NCBI RefSeq assembly: GCF_027925155.1
Contig: NZ_BSDY01000012.1
Span: 1-64,000 of the forward strand
Source of the DNA: Propionigenium maris DSM 9537
Lineage (GTDB): Bacteria > Fusobacteriota > Fusobacteriia > Fusobacteriales > Fusobacteriaceae
Length of the DNA stretch: 64,000 bases
Direction: 5' to 3'
Shown: in pieces, positions 1-7,502 of the stretch
How positions within the stretch are numbered: position 1 is the first letter of the stretch
How the letters are laid out: each line of letters opens with the position of its first letter
Notes under the pieces: generated by a model
What the model was told of the DNA's origin: nothing
Database searches by the model: none
What the model saw: the letters and a program-made list of their open reading frames with translations, nothing else
Position numbers and translations under genes: made by a program

Positions 1-697
1 GTATTATTTATATAATGTGTTCTTGGAACAGAGTCAACACAATGAAACTGACCCTTTCTCCCAAGTATAGTAAAAATATAATGCAATCTCTCCAGATATA
101 TTTGTACAGAAACTAAATAGATAATACTTTAAGTAACATATTCAATGTGGTAACTCTATGTTGCCTTATTTTGATTCTATAAGCTTCTTTTTCAAAGCTC
201 TTATTTTGGTTTTAAGAACCTTCTATATTTCCAATGATTACTTCCGCCTACGATGCGTTTAAAATCACTTCTTGCCATGCTAGAGGCATTTAAATTCCAC
301 CTGTTTCCTCCATGATCCCCTCCAGGGTTTCATCTTTGTCAAATTTCTCTATAAGGGACAGTTTTTATTAATTTCTAGCTGGGCGGTGGCGAGTCATTTT
401 TTTATCACACGTGCAACGTCTGCGCTGACCTGCGCCACCTCATGAAACATATCTAGGGTCACAGTACCTTTTGCTCCTCCCCGGCTCTCCTTCTCTCTCT
501 TTTAGCCTGGTTACACCTCTTCACATGCTTACTCTTCTCTTATGCTGCTCTTTACTTTAATTGATTATCATGGACATAGTTACGCTGCTCCTGGATCTCC
601 CCTGAAGATCTTACCTTTAACTTAAGCCAGATCTCCTTTAAAGAGAAATAAAAAAGGCCAGAATCAAATCCAGCCTTTATTTATTATAATATCTTCT
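1..697. other. Non-coding, probably decayed sequence at the left edge
   Basis: No intact gene is visible. On the minus strand short stretches still read like protein, for example one near 290-370 (reading ...IEKFDKDETLEGIMEETGGI then stop) and one near 400-500 (reading ...TLDMFHEVAQVSADVARVIKK then stop), but frames change and stops interrupt them. This suggests relics of phage-type or chromosomal genes beside the accessory element. The parent families cannot be identified by eye. Confidence 0.35.
641..682 (-). terminator. Possible terminator of the element's left-most minus-strand gene
   Basis: On the minus strand AAAGGC and GCCTTT form a short stem with a 14-base loop, followed by a run of six T. 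It lies just after the stop of the 32-residue gene at 698-796. The stem is only about 6 bp, so the call is weak. Confidence 0.4.
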
Positions 698-796
698 TTA
701 TTTTTTCTTTTTCCAATGATGCTTTTGACTATCCTTATTCCTTGAAACCTTCTCCCTTGCTATTGCTCTACTTAATTTAGATCCTGTATTTTTCAT
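698..796 (-). CDS. Tiny basic protein, 32 residues, unknown
   Basis: The frame starts ATG at 796 behind a good ribosome site (GGAGAGGTGAAGA) and reads MKNTGSKLSRAIAREKVSRN..., ending in a run of Lys and Trp (HHWKKKK) at a TAA. It is strongly basic, so nucleic-acid binding is possible, but no family is recognised. It is the last gene of the minus-strand block of the accessory element, followed by a weak hairpin and T run. It could also be a chance frame; the ribosome site is the main support. Confidence 0.45.
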   Translation of the reverse strand: MKNTGSKLSRAIAREKVSRNKDSQKHHWKKKK

Positions 797-1044
797 TCTT
801 CACCTCTCCATTTTTATTTTTTATCCACTCTTAAAGCTCCTATTTCAATTTCTACTCTCTCTTTTAAATATCTTCAAAGAGGGATAAGAAAAGGATAAAA
901 GTGCTTTAAACAAACTCCATAGTGATACATAGTAAGATTTTTTATTTTTTTAAGTGTTTTTCTGATTTTTAAATTCAATCTAGCCTTTATTTCTAAAGGG
1001 ATAGAAGGCTTTTATCGCTCTTTTTTCTTTTCGTTTGCTTAGGG

Positions 1045-2136
1045 CTACCTATTTTTCTCTTCAATTGAGCCTAAAAACCACTCTAAAAGGGGTATCTTTT
1101 CCACAAACCAGGAGCACATTTTTATTTCTTTTTTTGCTAATTTTCTCCGTTTATATTTGTCTTGTTTAGTTCCTCCTAGTTCATCACAACTTTGCAGCAG
1201 CTCCTCTTTACTCCAGAAAGAATTTCCTCTTTGACCGCATCTAATTATCAATAACTTAGAGATCCTGTTTCTTTTGTACTGCCGGGCCACCATTTTCATT
1301 TCTCTTTTTATGTGATAAAGCCTTTGTTTCTTTAATTTCTCGTACCTCTCCTTAGTAAGCCCTACCTCGTTAATAAGCTCATCCCAGTAATTTGAATTGA
1401 ACCCCTCAAAGATTTTAAGGTATTCATCCAGGTAGATCTTCCCAAACCGCTCTTTTAAGACAGGCCACTTTATCTGAAATTCTACTCTTAATATGTTTCC
1501 TTCCTCCAGGAAGCACTTCTTTCTTTTAGCTGCTTCATAGGTCTTATTGTAGATGATAAGCCTTTTGTTTCCTCCCGGGGATCTTGCCGTGAGTATATAA
1601 GTAAAACCAAGGGCTTGGAAATCAAATATACTTTCATAATCAAATTCTGATAAGCCAAGGCGCCCCTGGGCTTTCTTCTTATGGTAGTAATCCAGGGAAA
1701 CCTTTCTTCCTAAACCATCTGAAGTATATGAGTGACGATTTCTAGCCCAGCCACTCAAAAAAGTACTTAATAAAATATCACTCATTATCTCCCTGTTAAA
1801 AAAATGTACTCCATCACAATAAAGCTTCAGATCCTTGTTCAGTTCTATTCTCTTCAGGTAAGCCTTGCTTAGGTCTATCTCTACCCCTACTTTTGTTTTG
1901 AGGTGCCTCTGAAGGGCTCTGAGAGCCTCTCTGAACTCAGATCCTGTTGTTATCCTCTTCATATTAGTTCTATATAGCAGCTTACAGGGGTTAAATTCAA
2001 AGCTTGACCAGAAGTGACCATATACAACCCCTGTCCTTATACGCACAACTCTATCATGCTTTAACTCCAGGATGTCACCATCATAGTTTATTCCTTCTCT
2101 TTCAACTCCTATCTTAATCCTATCTATTCCCACCAT
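1045..2136 (-). CDS. Putative replication initiator, filamentous-phage gpII / Phage_CRI-like
   Basis: The 363-residue protein resembles rolling-circle initiators of the filamentous-phage gene II type. What can be seen is a KRIELNKDL strand in the first third, a YNKTYEAAKR segment with the tyrosine and lysines typical of the middle of the family, then LRVEFQIK (the family's RxEvRF-like strand), and a long basic C-terminus. Such proteins nick a plus origin and start rolling-circle replication. The open frame extends 54 codons further upstream, but the ATG at 2136 has an excellent ribosome site (GGAGGCGCTGCT) and the upstream part overlaps another small gene (2213-2383) in a different frame, so the short form is preferred. 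No other rolling-circle gene is visible nearby. Family placement is by motif memory and is moderate. Confidence 0.55.
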   Translation of the reverse strand: MVGIDRIKIGVEREGINYDGDILELKHDRVVRIRTGVVYGHFWSSFEFNPCKLLYRTNMKRITTGSEFREALRALQRHLKTKVGVEIDLSKAYLKRIELNKDLKLYCDGVHFFNREIMSDILLSTFLSGWARNRHSYTSDGLGRKVSLDYYHKKKAQGRLGLSEFDYESIFDFQALGFTYILTARSPGGNKRLIIYNKTYEAAKRKKCFLEEGNILRVEFQIKWPVLKERFGKIYLDEYLKIFEGFNSNYWDELINEVGLTKERYEKLKKQRLYHIKREMKMVARQYKRNRISKLLIIRCGQRGNSFWSKEELLQSCDELGGTKQDKYKRRKLAKKEIKMCSWFVEKIPLLEWFLGSIEEKNR

Positions 2137-2212
2137 AGCAGCGCCTCCAAAAAAAAGAAGGGTAAGCCTTTCTGCTCCCCCCTCTAATTTAAACTTACAA
2201 GTGTTTTTTAGT

Positions 2213-2383
2213 TTACTGGTTGATTGCTCTAAGATCCTCTTCATTTTTAAGCTTGTATTTTCTATTATAAAGCTGGGCAAGGCGCTCCCCGTTTTCATGC
2301 TCTTTTTTACTCTTCATATTCCTTTCGCTCAGTTCATCAACAAATGCCACTGCCTCTTTTTTTCTTTGCTCTAAACTTTTCAT
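2213..2383 (-). CDS. Small charged protein, 56 residues, unknown
   Basis: ATG at 2383 follows AAGGAGGCAGCACTA and opens a 56-codon frame beginning MKSLEQRKKEAVAFVDELSE and ending ...EEDLRAINQ with TAA at 2213-2215. The product is hydrophilic and probably helical. It sits between the 192-residue protein (stop at 2397) and the putative initiator (start 2136), with short gaps, so it looks like part of one transcript. Its presence argues that the initiator starts at 2136, because the longer initiator frame would run through it. No family recognised. Confidence 0.6.
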   Translation of the reverse strand: MKSLEQRKKEAVAFVDELSERNMKSKKEHENGERLAQLYNRKYKLKNEEDLRAINQ

Positions 2384-2396
2384 TAGTGCTGCCTCC

Positions 2397-2975
2397 TTAT
2401 TGGTTCTTCCCTAAATAAAATCTTATAGATGTAGGACCACCATAAAATCCTTTTTGAAGCTCAATTACATCATTATTGTAATAAGATACGTCTACACCAT
2501 CTAGATACTTTATAATCATCTGTGGTACTCCTATCTTATCTTTCATGTTAAAAGAATCTACTAATCTCACTAGAGTTTTGTGTTTCTTTTTCTTGGCTTC
2601 CATAAAGTCGCCAAGATCTGTTAGAGCTTTCAGAAAGGCTTTCTCTAAAGATTCCCTCCCTTCTTCAAACTCTGTAATCATTTTTTCTCTCTCTTCCTTT
2701 ATTAGTTTTTGTAGCTTAGAGCTATCAACTTCTACTGACTTCATTTCCTCAATAGCCTTTATTTTTCTCCTGTAAAATTCCTCCTCATTTTTAGAAGTGG
2801 TATACCCTTCAATATCATCTACCCTTAATTTCTCCTCAGTTTTTAACTCTGCCAGTTCTAAGGATTTTTTTAACTTATTTACTTCTTCAGCTCTTTTATG
2901 CTTCTCTCCATAAAAACCATTCATAAGGATCTTTATTTCTCTAAAATCTTCATTTGAGTTGCTTACATCAAACAT
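2397..2975 (-). CDS. Hypothetical coiled-coil protein, 192 residues
   Basis: The protein is highly charged and almost entirely helical between about residues 20 and 130, with heptad-like patterns of Leu, Ile and Lys/Glu (VNKLKKSLELAELKTEEKL). The C-terminal 50 residues are less charged and may fold separately (MIIKYLDGVDVSYYNNDVIE). No signal peptide or membrane helix is seen. ATG at 2975 is preceded by CGGAGGAGTGATTAA. It lies 13 bp upstream of the 56-residue gene in the same direction. No family is recognised; a structural or accessory replication role is only a guess. Confidence 0.7.
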   Translation of the reverse strand: MFDVSNSNEDFREIKILMNGFYGEKHKRAEEVNKLKKSLELAELKTEEKLRVDDIEGYTTSKNEEEFYRRKIKAIEEMKSVEVDSSKLQKLIKEEREKMITEFEEGRESLEKAFLKALTDLGDFMEAKKKKHKTLVRLVDSFNMKDKIGVPQMIIKYLDGVDVSYYNNDVIELQKGFYGGPTSIRFYLGKNQ

Positions 2976-2991
2976 TTAATCACTCCTCCGA

Positions 2992-3105
2992 TTACAGTCT
3001 TTTTTTATTTGTTAGTATCCTGGTTCTCTTATTCTTTATAGTTAACTGACTTAACTTATTTAAAAGAACATTCCTTTCTAGCTGCCTTCTTTTCCACTTA
3101 AACAT
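2992..3105 (-). CDS. Tiny basic protein, 37 residues, unknown
   Basis: ATG at 3105 follows GAGGGGGAGGGCCAT and opens a frame starting MFKWKRRQLERNVLLNKLSQ and ending NKKRL at TAA 2992. About one third of the residues are Lys or Arg, so it is likely to bind nucleic acid or membranes. The stop lies 14 bp before the start of the next gene, whose ribosome site overlaps this spacer. An in-frame ATG eight codons upstream (3129) is an alternative start with a worse spaced ribosome site. Confidence 0.5.
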   Translation of the reverse strand: MFKWKRRQLERNVLLNKLSQLTIKNKRTRILTNKKRL

Positions 3106-3204
3106 ATGGCCCTCCCCCTCTAATATCATTTTTTTACATTCTTCCTCCTCAGTAGCTCTTTTTTATTCTTGCTTAGGATCTTATTTATTTGACCTGGTTT
3201 CTTC

Positions 3205-3372
3205 TTAAACACTTTTCCCCTCCCTTATGCTGACTAAGGTTTCAGAGGACTGAAACCTTGTTGCATATGTTGCCTGGCAAGTTTTACATTTGTAGTATCT
3301 ATTTTTAGTAGTTCCATAAAGGGTTCTAGAACTGTATGCGGTGTTTTTAGTATTACAGTTTGGACAATTCAA
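3205..3372 (-). CDS. Ogr/Delta-type zinc-finger transcription activator
   Basis: Ogr and Delta proteins of P2/P4-type phages are small zinc fingers that switch on late phage promoters. This 55-residue protein has the pattern at its very N-terminus: CPNC, then a TLYGTTKNRYYKC segment matching the family's conserved TKERYxQC, then CQATYATRFQSSETL matching the usual CxxTFxTxE end. Two CxxC pairs bind the metal. The frame is open further up to a TTG at 3423, but a TTG at 3372 has AGGGGGTATAAA just before it and would place CPNC at residue 2-5 as in the family, so it is preferred. There are no late phage structural genes in the window for it to control, which suggests that its target is a helper phage or the element's own promoters. 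Confidence 0.65.
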   Translation of the reverse strand: MNCPNCNTKNTAYSSRTLYGTTKNRYYKCKTCQATYATRFQSSETLVSIREGKSV

Positions 3373-3460
3373 ATTTATACCCCCTAAATTAAATAAATTC
3401 TCTAAAATGTGTGATATACTCAATTTAGAATTATTCCTATGGTTATCTTTGGTCGGACTT

Positions 3461-3943
3461 CTATAGGTGATAATTCTTTATGATTAGGGCAGCTGTTAGA
3501 CCTTTTATATCTTTAATTTCGCGGTTAAACATATAGAGTTCTCTAAGGGCTGCTTTTACTGCTTCCTGGGTATACTTATGTTCAAAAATCTCTAAGAAGT
3601 TTATATATTCTTGGCTTTTCTCCTGGAGCTTTGAAATAGCCCTGGAAACATAAATATTTTTTCTAGCTCTGGCAAACTCTTTTTCCATTTCCTCCTCCTT
3701 TCTCGACTTATCCTCTAGCCAATTAAAATAAATAAAGTTCAATCTACCTTCTTCTTTAAAACCTGGTGTTTCTCTCAAAATTTTCTCATAAACCTCTACC
3801 AGAAACTCTCTTATATTTTCAATCTCTTCAAACAGTCTCAAACAAACTACTTTTCCTTTGTGAAGTATATAAATATATTTTTCCAATTCCTCAGTATCTT
3901 CCGGATTATTAAAATCAGTCATTACAGAAAATATATCTTTCAT
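3461..3943 (-). CDS. Hypothetical protein, 160 residues
   Basis: A soluble, Glu- and Lys-rich protein predicted to be largely helical; the middle third (KSRKEEEMEKEFARARKN) is strongly charged, and the C-terminus (KAALRELYMFNREIKDIKG) looks amphipathic. No Cys motif, signal peptide or membrane segment is visible. ATG at 3943 has GGAGGTATGAATATTT upstream, slightly long spacing but clear. Its neighbours are the Ogr-like gene downstream and a DUF7694-like gene upstream, so it belongs to the element's minus-strand operon. I do not recognise a family. Confidence 0.65.
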   Translation of the reverse strand: MKDIFSVMTDFNNPEDTEELEKYIYILHKGKVVCLRLFEEIENIREFLVEVYEKILRETPGFKEEGRLNFIYFNWLEDKSRKEEEMEKEFARARKNIYVSRAISKLQEKSQEYINFLEIFEHKYTQEAVKAALRELYMFNREIKDIKGLTAALIIKNYHL

Positions 3944-3974
3944 AAATATTCATACCTCCATACTAAGTTTTAAA

Positions 3975-3991
3975 TGTCCGCAGTGCGGACA
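3975..3991. promoter_or_regulatory. 17-bp palindrome in the element
   Basis: TGTCCGCA and TGCGGACA are perfect inverted arms around one central base, in the 70-bp gap between two minus-strand genes. It is far more G+C-rich than its surroundings. It may be an operator, an origin hairpin or a small attenuator; there is no T run to make it a terminator. Confidence 0.5.
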
Positions 3992-4013
3992 AACCCTATA
4001 TCTATTTTATCTT

Positions 4014-4325
4014 TTACTCTGATTTTTCTCCTAAGTACTGGAACAGATGCAGACAATATTTATGATAGTTAATATAGTATTTCTTCTTAGGGAGAACCTG
4101 AAAAACAAATTCATCTCCAAAGTACTTTTCTTTAATTTTCTTTACATCTTCCCAAGTAGGTAATCTGTCTGCATAAGAGAAACTTACATGTCGATAATAT
4201 CCCTGAGGCATATAATCAATACCCCATTCTCTCTCTTGTTGTAGCCTATCCCAAAACTCCACCGTATTTATCACTTTAAGTTCCCCTATGAACTTTTTAG
4301 CTTTCCTTGCCACTCTAATACTCAC
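4014..4325 (-). CDS. DUF7694-like phage protein, 103 residues
   Basis: The central and C-terminal part (about residues 45-97) carries the pattern HVSFSYADRLPTWEDVKKIK, FGDEFVFQVLPKK, YINYHKYCLHLFQ, which is the signature I associate with a small phage and prophage family (DUF7694) of unknown function. The fit is close throughout that segment. ATG at 4325 follows GGTGGGAGGTGAGT. It lies between the RepA_N-type initiator gene and the 160-residue protein. It supports a phage or phage-plasmid origin of the element rather than a purely plasmid one. Confidence 0.6.
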   Translation of the reverse strand: MSIRVARKAKKFIGELKVINTVEFWDRLQQEREWGIDYMPQGYYRHVSFSYADRLPTWEDVKKIKEKYFGDEFVFQVLPKKKYYINYHKYCLHLFQYLGEKSE

Positions 4326-4351
4326 CTCCCACCAAAAATTTCTTATTTTTG

Positions 4352-5374
4352 TTAAGCTCCATAGAGTTTACACAACTCTTCATCTAACTCCCTGTTAATA
4401 TGCCTTTCAAAGCTAGGGCTTCCCTGGTACCTCTTATATTTTTCTACCAAGCTTCCCCTAATCCCATTAACCTTTTCCAAGCCTAATTCACTTTTAACAA
4501 GATCTATCTTATCCTCTCTTGATAGCTTCTTAGGTGGTTCTTCCTTGCCTTTTGGCTCCTGGATTACCCATTCGTCCTTTATAGCCTTGATTATCGCCCC
4601 CTCTCCCATTTTATTTGCTTTTATGTATGTTAAAACCTCCCTAAGCCTTTCATTGGTTGGACTTAGAGCCAATATGTTTTTAGCTGTTCCCCTGGTGATA
4701 TTTCCAAAACCACATTCTTTTAAAAGTTTTTTTAAATTTTCTTTTGAACTACTACTTTCCAGATTTTCCCTAGTAGTAGTTTTATTAATAGTTTTATTGT
4801 TTTTAGTTTTAATAGGGTCGACATTTTCGACTCCGAGGAAGTCGACGTTTTCGACTGGGAAATCAGAAAGTTTCGACTGGTCGACGTTTTCGACTTCAAG
4901 GATTTTTCCTTCCCCTTCTTCCTCATTTTGAAGTATCCTTATCTCTAATTCCATTTCAATTTCTTCAGTAGGCTTTTCCTCCACTTTTCCAATATAGAAA
5001 GTATCTGACTTATACTTGGTTTTAACTATCTCTATTAGTCCAACTGCTTCTAGCTGCTTCTTACAAGTTACAATAGTATCCCTAGACTTATTTAAGATCT
5101 TTGCCAGTGTTTCTATGGAAAACTTCACAAATATTCTCTTCTCTTCATCGAACCATCCATTCTCTAAGGAATGGTTTAGTTTTTCGCATAAGATCCCATA
5201 GATAATCTTTGAAGTGTCTGAAAGAAGATCCTCAATAACAGTAACCTCTTTTTTAACCTTCCTTATGGTTTTTATCTTCTTAACTTTCTTCTGGTAATAG
5301 GGATTATTAAATAAGTTTTTCTGTAGTGGGTAAAACCCTCCGTTCCCTAAGTCAGAAACTCTATAATATTTCAT
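4352..5374 (-). CDS. repA: RepA_N-family replication initiator
   Basis: RepA_N initiators replicate large theta plasmids and some integrative elements of Firmicutes and Fusobacteria. The N-terminal domain (about residues 10-130) fits: FYPLQKNLFNNPYY, then LLSDTSKIIYGILCEKLNHS, then NGWFDEEKRIFVKFSIETLA, then a winged helix KILNKSRDTIVTCKKQLEAVGLIEI. The middle (about 165-190) is an unstructured linker with three VENVD units encoded by the DNA repeats at 4817-4894. The C-terminal third is a separate basic domain ending RHINRELDEELCKLYGA. ATG at 5374 follows AGAAGGAGGAGAA. In this family the origin often lies inside the rep gene, which agrees with the internal repeats. Confidence 0.75.
   Translation of the reverse strand: MKYYRVSDLGNGGFYPLQKNLFNNPYYQKKVKKIKTIRKVKKEVTVIEDLLSDTSKIIYGILCEKLNHSLENGWFDEEKRIFVKFSIETLAKILNKSRDTIVTCKKQLEAVGLIEIVKTKYKSDTFYIGKVEEKPTEEIEMELEIRILQNEEEGEGKILEVENVDQSKLSDFPVENVDFLGVENVDPIKTKNNKTINKTTTRENLESSSSKENLKKLLKECGFGNITRGTAKNILALSPTNERLREVLTYIKANKMGEGAIIKAIKDEWVIQEPKGKEEPPKKLSREDKIDLVKSELGLEKVNGIRGSLVEKYKRYQGSPSFERHINRELDEELCKLYGA
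4755..4815. other. A+T-rich block next to iterons, possible unwinding region
   Basis: On the plus strand this stretch repeats TAGTTTTATTA-like units (near 4777, 4789 and 4805) with almost no G or C, directly beside the iteron-like repeats. A+T-rich direct repeats flanking iterons are typical of a DNA unwinding element at a theta origin. It is also coding (Lys, Thr and Asn codons of repA), so some bias could come from the protein. Confidence 0.5.
4817..4894. repeat. Three iteron-like repeats inside repA, probable origin
   Basis: The 15-bp unit GTCGACRTTTTCGAC occurs at 4817-4831, 4841-4855 and 4880-4894, and a half unit TTTCGACT at 4871-4878. Each unit contains the palindrome GTCGAC followed by an inverted TCGAC, so it offers two half sites. 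Unit spacing is 24 and 39 bp. The repeats lie in the part of repA that encodes a linker and sit beside an A+T-rich block. RepA_N replicons are known to carry the origin within rep, so these are probably the RepA binding sites. Confidence 0.65.
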
Positions 5375-5438
5375 TTCTCCTCCTTCTGATTTCTCCTAAT
5401 TTCCTCTTTAGGTATTGGAAATACTTAAGCTCTCTCTG

Positions 5439-5909
5439 TTACTTACCTAACCTCTTCATAAGGTTTTCTTCCATCATTGTCTTCTCTACTTCTGAGCTTT
5501 CTATCCTGGATAGCTCAAGGGCTTTACTGGTAAACTTCACCATATAATCTCTGCTATTGTCGCTTTGCTCCTCAAAGAAGAGCTCCTTTTCTTCCAGTTC
5601 AGCCACATTCTCAAAGAACTTCTTATCATGCTCCTTGGAATCTTTGCTTATTTGGATTCCTACGCTTAGCAGCTCCATAGGCACACCATTCTTTAGCAGC
5701 TCCTCCAGGAAGGCATCCAGTCTCTTCTGATAGCTTTTACGCATATCTTTATGCCACTTGGTATTCTTAAAACTCTTCTCCCTTCTCTCATCATCCAGTT
5801 TATCGATTACCGCTTCATTTCTTAGACACTCCTCCAAGGTCATAAACCGGCACTGATTATTCATACTCCTTTCTAACATTTTAGAGAGTCCCCCCTCAGT
5901 TCTAGCCAT
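5439..5909 (-). CDS. Hypothetical protein, 156 residues
   Basis: A soluble helical protein rich in Glu, Lys and Met. It starts MARTEGGLSKMLERSMNNQC and has a charged centre (KWHKDMRKSYQKRLDAFLEELLK) and a C-terminal helix ending MKRLGK. No catalytic or metal motif is seen. ATG at 5909 has GAGGAGGGATGTC upstream. It is the first gene of the replication block, 65 bp before repA, directly after the terminator of the recombinase gene. That position and the operon suggest a replication-partner or partition-like role, but I do not recognise the family. Confidence 0.65.
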   Translation of the reverse strand: MARTEGGLSKMLERSMNNQCRFMTLEECLRNEAVIDKLDDERREKSFKNTKWHKDMRKSYQKRLDAFLEELLKNGVPMELLSVGIQISKDSKEHDKKFFENVAELEEKELFFEEQSDNSRDYMVKFTSKALELSRIESSEVEKTMMEENLMKRLGK

Positions 5910-5965
5910 GACATCCCTCCTCTATATTAAGTTTCAAGTAAATACTCCTATTCAAAGTACTTACT

Positions 5966-6004
5966 AAAAACCCAAAGCCCCTCATATCTCCCCTAAGGGG
6001 CTTT
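5966..6004 (-). terminator. Terminator after the serine recombinase
   Basis: AAAGCCCCT (5974-5982) pairs with AGGGGCTTT (5996-6004) with a 13-base loop; on the minus strand it is followed by TTGGGTTTTTAG. It lies immediately after the recombinase stop codon and separates that transcript from the replication genes. Confidence 0.6.
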
Positions 6005-7365
6005 TAGTCCAGAAAGTTCACCTTCAAATTAAATTCAAAATGATCTATAAACTCTATCTCATCTATAATGAGGCCCATAACCTTTTCTAAGGTCACCATA
6101 TCCTTTGTGCTGTCTATCTGCTCCAGGTAATTGAGAAGAATCTTCCTGTTTCCCTCTCTAGCTTTCTGATTCCCTTCTAACCTCTCAAGCCTCAGCAACT
6201 CCTTTTTAATCTCCTCCCTTCTGGTGTTGTACCTTTCCATCTGGCTATCATAGAGCCTTTCTGGAACCTTTCCATCCAGATATTTTTCTAGGAGCTTTTC
6301 TTCCTGCCTATCCAGATCCCTGACCTCCTTCTTGTACATCCTCCTCTGTGCTTTGTTGTTGATCTCTACCTCCTCCAAACAACTGAACCTTTCTATACTT
6401 CCCTTCAGCTCCTTTAATACCTTCTCAAGAAGTACATCCTGATATATAATCTTTTTCCCACACGAGTTCATACACTGATAGTACACTCCCTTTTTGCTCC
6501 TCTTATCCCTCCTTCCATAAATAGAACCACCACAAAAACACTTAAGCTTATGAAAAAGATAAGTCCCGGCAGGATTCTTTCTTCTCTGCTTCCTTTCCAT
6601 AAGTTCCTGGACTCCATAGAATAATCCCTCCTCTACTATCCCCTCGTGGTTTCCTTCAATGACCTCATACTCCTTGTTTCTAACAACAAATCCGTTTTTA
6701 CTTTCCTGCTGCCTGAACTTCAGCTTCCCTATATAGACCTCATTTTTGAGCATCCTCCGGATCTTCTTCACATCTCCAAAACCAAATCTTCTCGTGAGTG
6801 CTGCTATCCCCTCCCCTCTAAGATAAAGATTAAATATTTCCCTCACTCTATCCGCTTCGTCTTCATTTACTACCAAGATCTTGTCTTTCAACCTATACCC
6901 GTGTGGAGGAGGTCCTCCGGTCCACCTTCCCGACCTGGCTATGTGCTCCATCCTGGACTTAACCCTCTTAGCTGTTCTCTTCCTCTCATGAGAGTTTATC
7001 AAGGCTCTTATGTCGTTACTGAACTCTACGTCTATATCCCCCTCAGTTAATATTCCTTCCTGAATAGAGTGCAGCTCTACTCCGAGCTCTGCCATCCTCA
7101 TTATCATGACCTTATATGCCATAAAGTCCCTTGTGGCTCTCGACAGCTCCCATACAACAACCTTGTTAAACCTCTCATCCTCCATATCCTCCTGGAGCCT
7201 CAGAAACTCCTTCCTATTGTTGTTAGAACCACTGGCAATGTCTTTATAGATCTTGTAAATCTCAATCCCGTGGTTTTTACAGTAGGTCTTACACTGCTCC
7301 AGTTGTGCTTTCCAATCTTGTTTCTCTGTAGACTCCCTGACATATATAGCTCCTCTACTTCTCAA
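6004..7365 (-). CDS. Large serine recombinase / integrase
   Basis: Large serine recombinases cut and join short att sites to move an element in and out of the chromosome. The N-terminal resolvase domain (residues 1 to about 140) shows the nucleophile serine at residue 12 in YVRESTEKQ, the VVWELSRATRDF strand, and the conserved arginine-rich HERKRTAKRVKSRME helix. A recombinase domain follows (GPPPHGYRL, then IREIFNLYLRGEGI-like), then a zinc ribbon (CFCGG...YYQCMNSCGKK) and a coiled coil near residues 345-400. The 453-residue length is typical. A TTG at 7365 is the likely start; it overlaps the end of a 30-codon gene, suggesting coupled translation. It is probably the integrase of the accessory element. 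Confidence 0.9.
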   Translation of the reverse strand: MRSRGAIYVRESTEKQDWKAQLEQCKTYCKNHGIEIYKIYKDIASGSNNNRKEFLRLQEDMEDERFNKVVVWELSRATRDFMAYKVMIMRMAELGVELHSIQEGILTEGDIDVEFSNDIRALINSHERKRTAKRVKSRMEHIARSGRWTGGPPPHGYRLKDKILVVNEDEADRVREIFNLYLRGEGIAALTRRFGFGDVKKIRRMLKNEVYIGKLKFRQQESKNGFVVRNKEYEVIEGNHEGIVEEGLFYGVQELMERKQRRKNPAGTYLFHKLKCFCGGSIYGRRDKRSKKGVYYQCMNSCGKKIIYQDVLLEKVLKELKGSIERFSCLEEVEINNKAQRRMYKKEVRDLDRQEEKLLEKYLDGKVPERLYDSQMERYNTRREEIKKELLRLERLEGNQKAREGNRKILLNYLEQIDSTKDMVTLEKVMGLIIDEIEFIDHFEFNLKVNFLD

Positions 7366-7447
7366 CTACCTCACCCTTAACCAACTTCATAAGCTCTTCA
7401 GCTAGAGCTTTTTGTTTTTTTCTACTTATCCCTGAATTTACAATCAT
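7355..7447 (-). CDS. Tiny protein, 30 residues, coupled to the recombinase
   Basis: ATG at 7447 follows GGAGCGAATT and reads MIVNSGISRKKQKALAEELM... to a TAG at 7355-7357. The frame overlaps the recombinase start by 11 bp in another frame. It could be a leader peptide that couples translation or a small directionality-type factor; with 30 residues it is more likely a leader. The ribosome site and overlap are the only support. Confidence 0.45.
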   Translation of the reverse strand: MIVNSGISRKKQKALAEELMKLVKGEVVEK

Positions 7448-7478
7448 AATTCGCTCCTTTATAAAATCATCAAATTCT

Positions 7479-7500
7479 GGTTACGTTTCCAAACGCAACC
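7479..7500. promoter_or_regulatory. Operator-like palindrome O1
   Basis: GGTTACGTTT and AAACGCAACC form a 22-bp inverted repeat with one mismatch around a CC centre. The same half site GGTTACRTTTG occurs twice in the divergent promoter region at 7671-7719. It lies between the small HTH gene and the recombinase transcript, so it probably binds the element's repressor or the small HTH protein. Confidence 0.65.
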
Positions 7501-7502
7501 AC

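Noticed and set aside
1045..2298. Longer form of the gpII-like initiator starting at 2298
   Set aside because: Its first 54 codons overlap a small gene with a good ribosome site, and an ideal ribosome site precedes the ATG at 2136.
2545..2775. Plus-strand frame of 76 residues inside the 192-residue minus-strand gene
   Set aside because: It has no ribosome site and is antisense to a gene with a good start and charged, helical protein; its hydrophobic, Ser/Phe-rich product is typical of a mirror frame.
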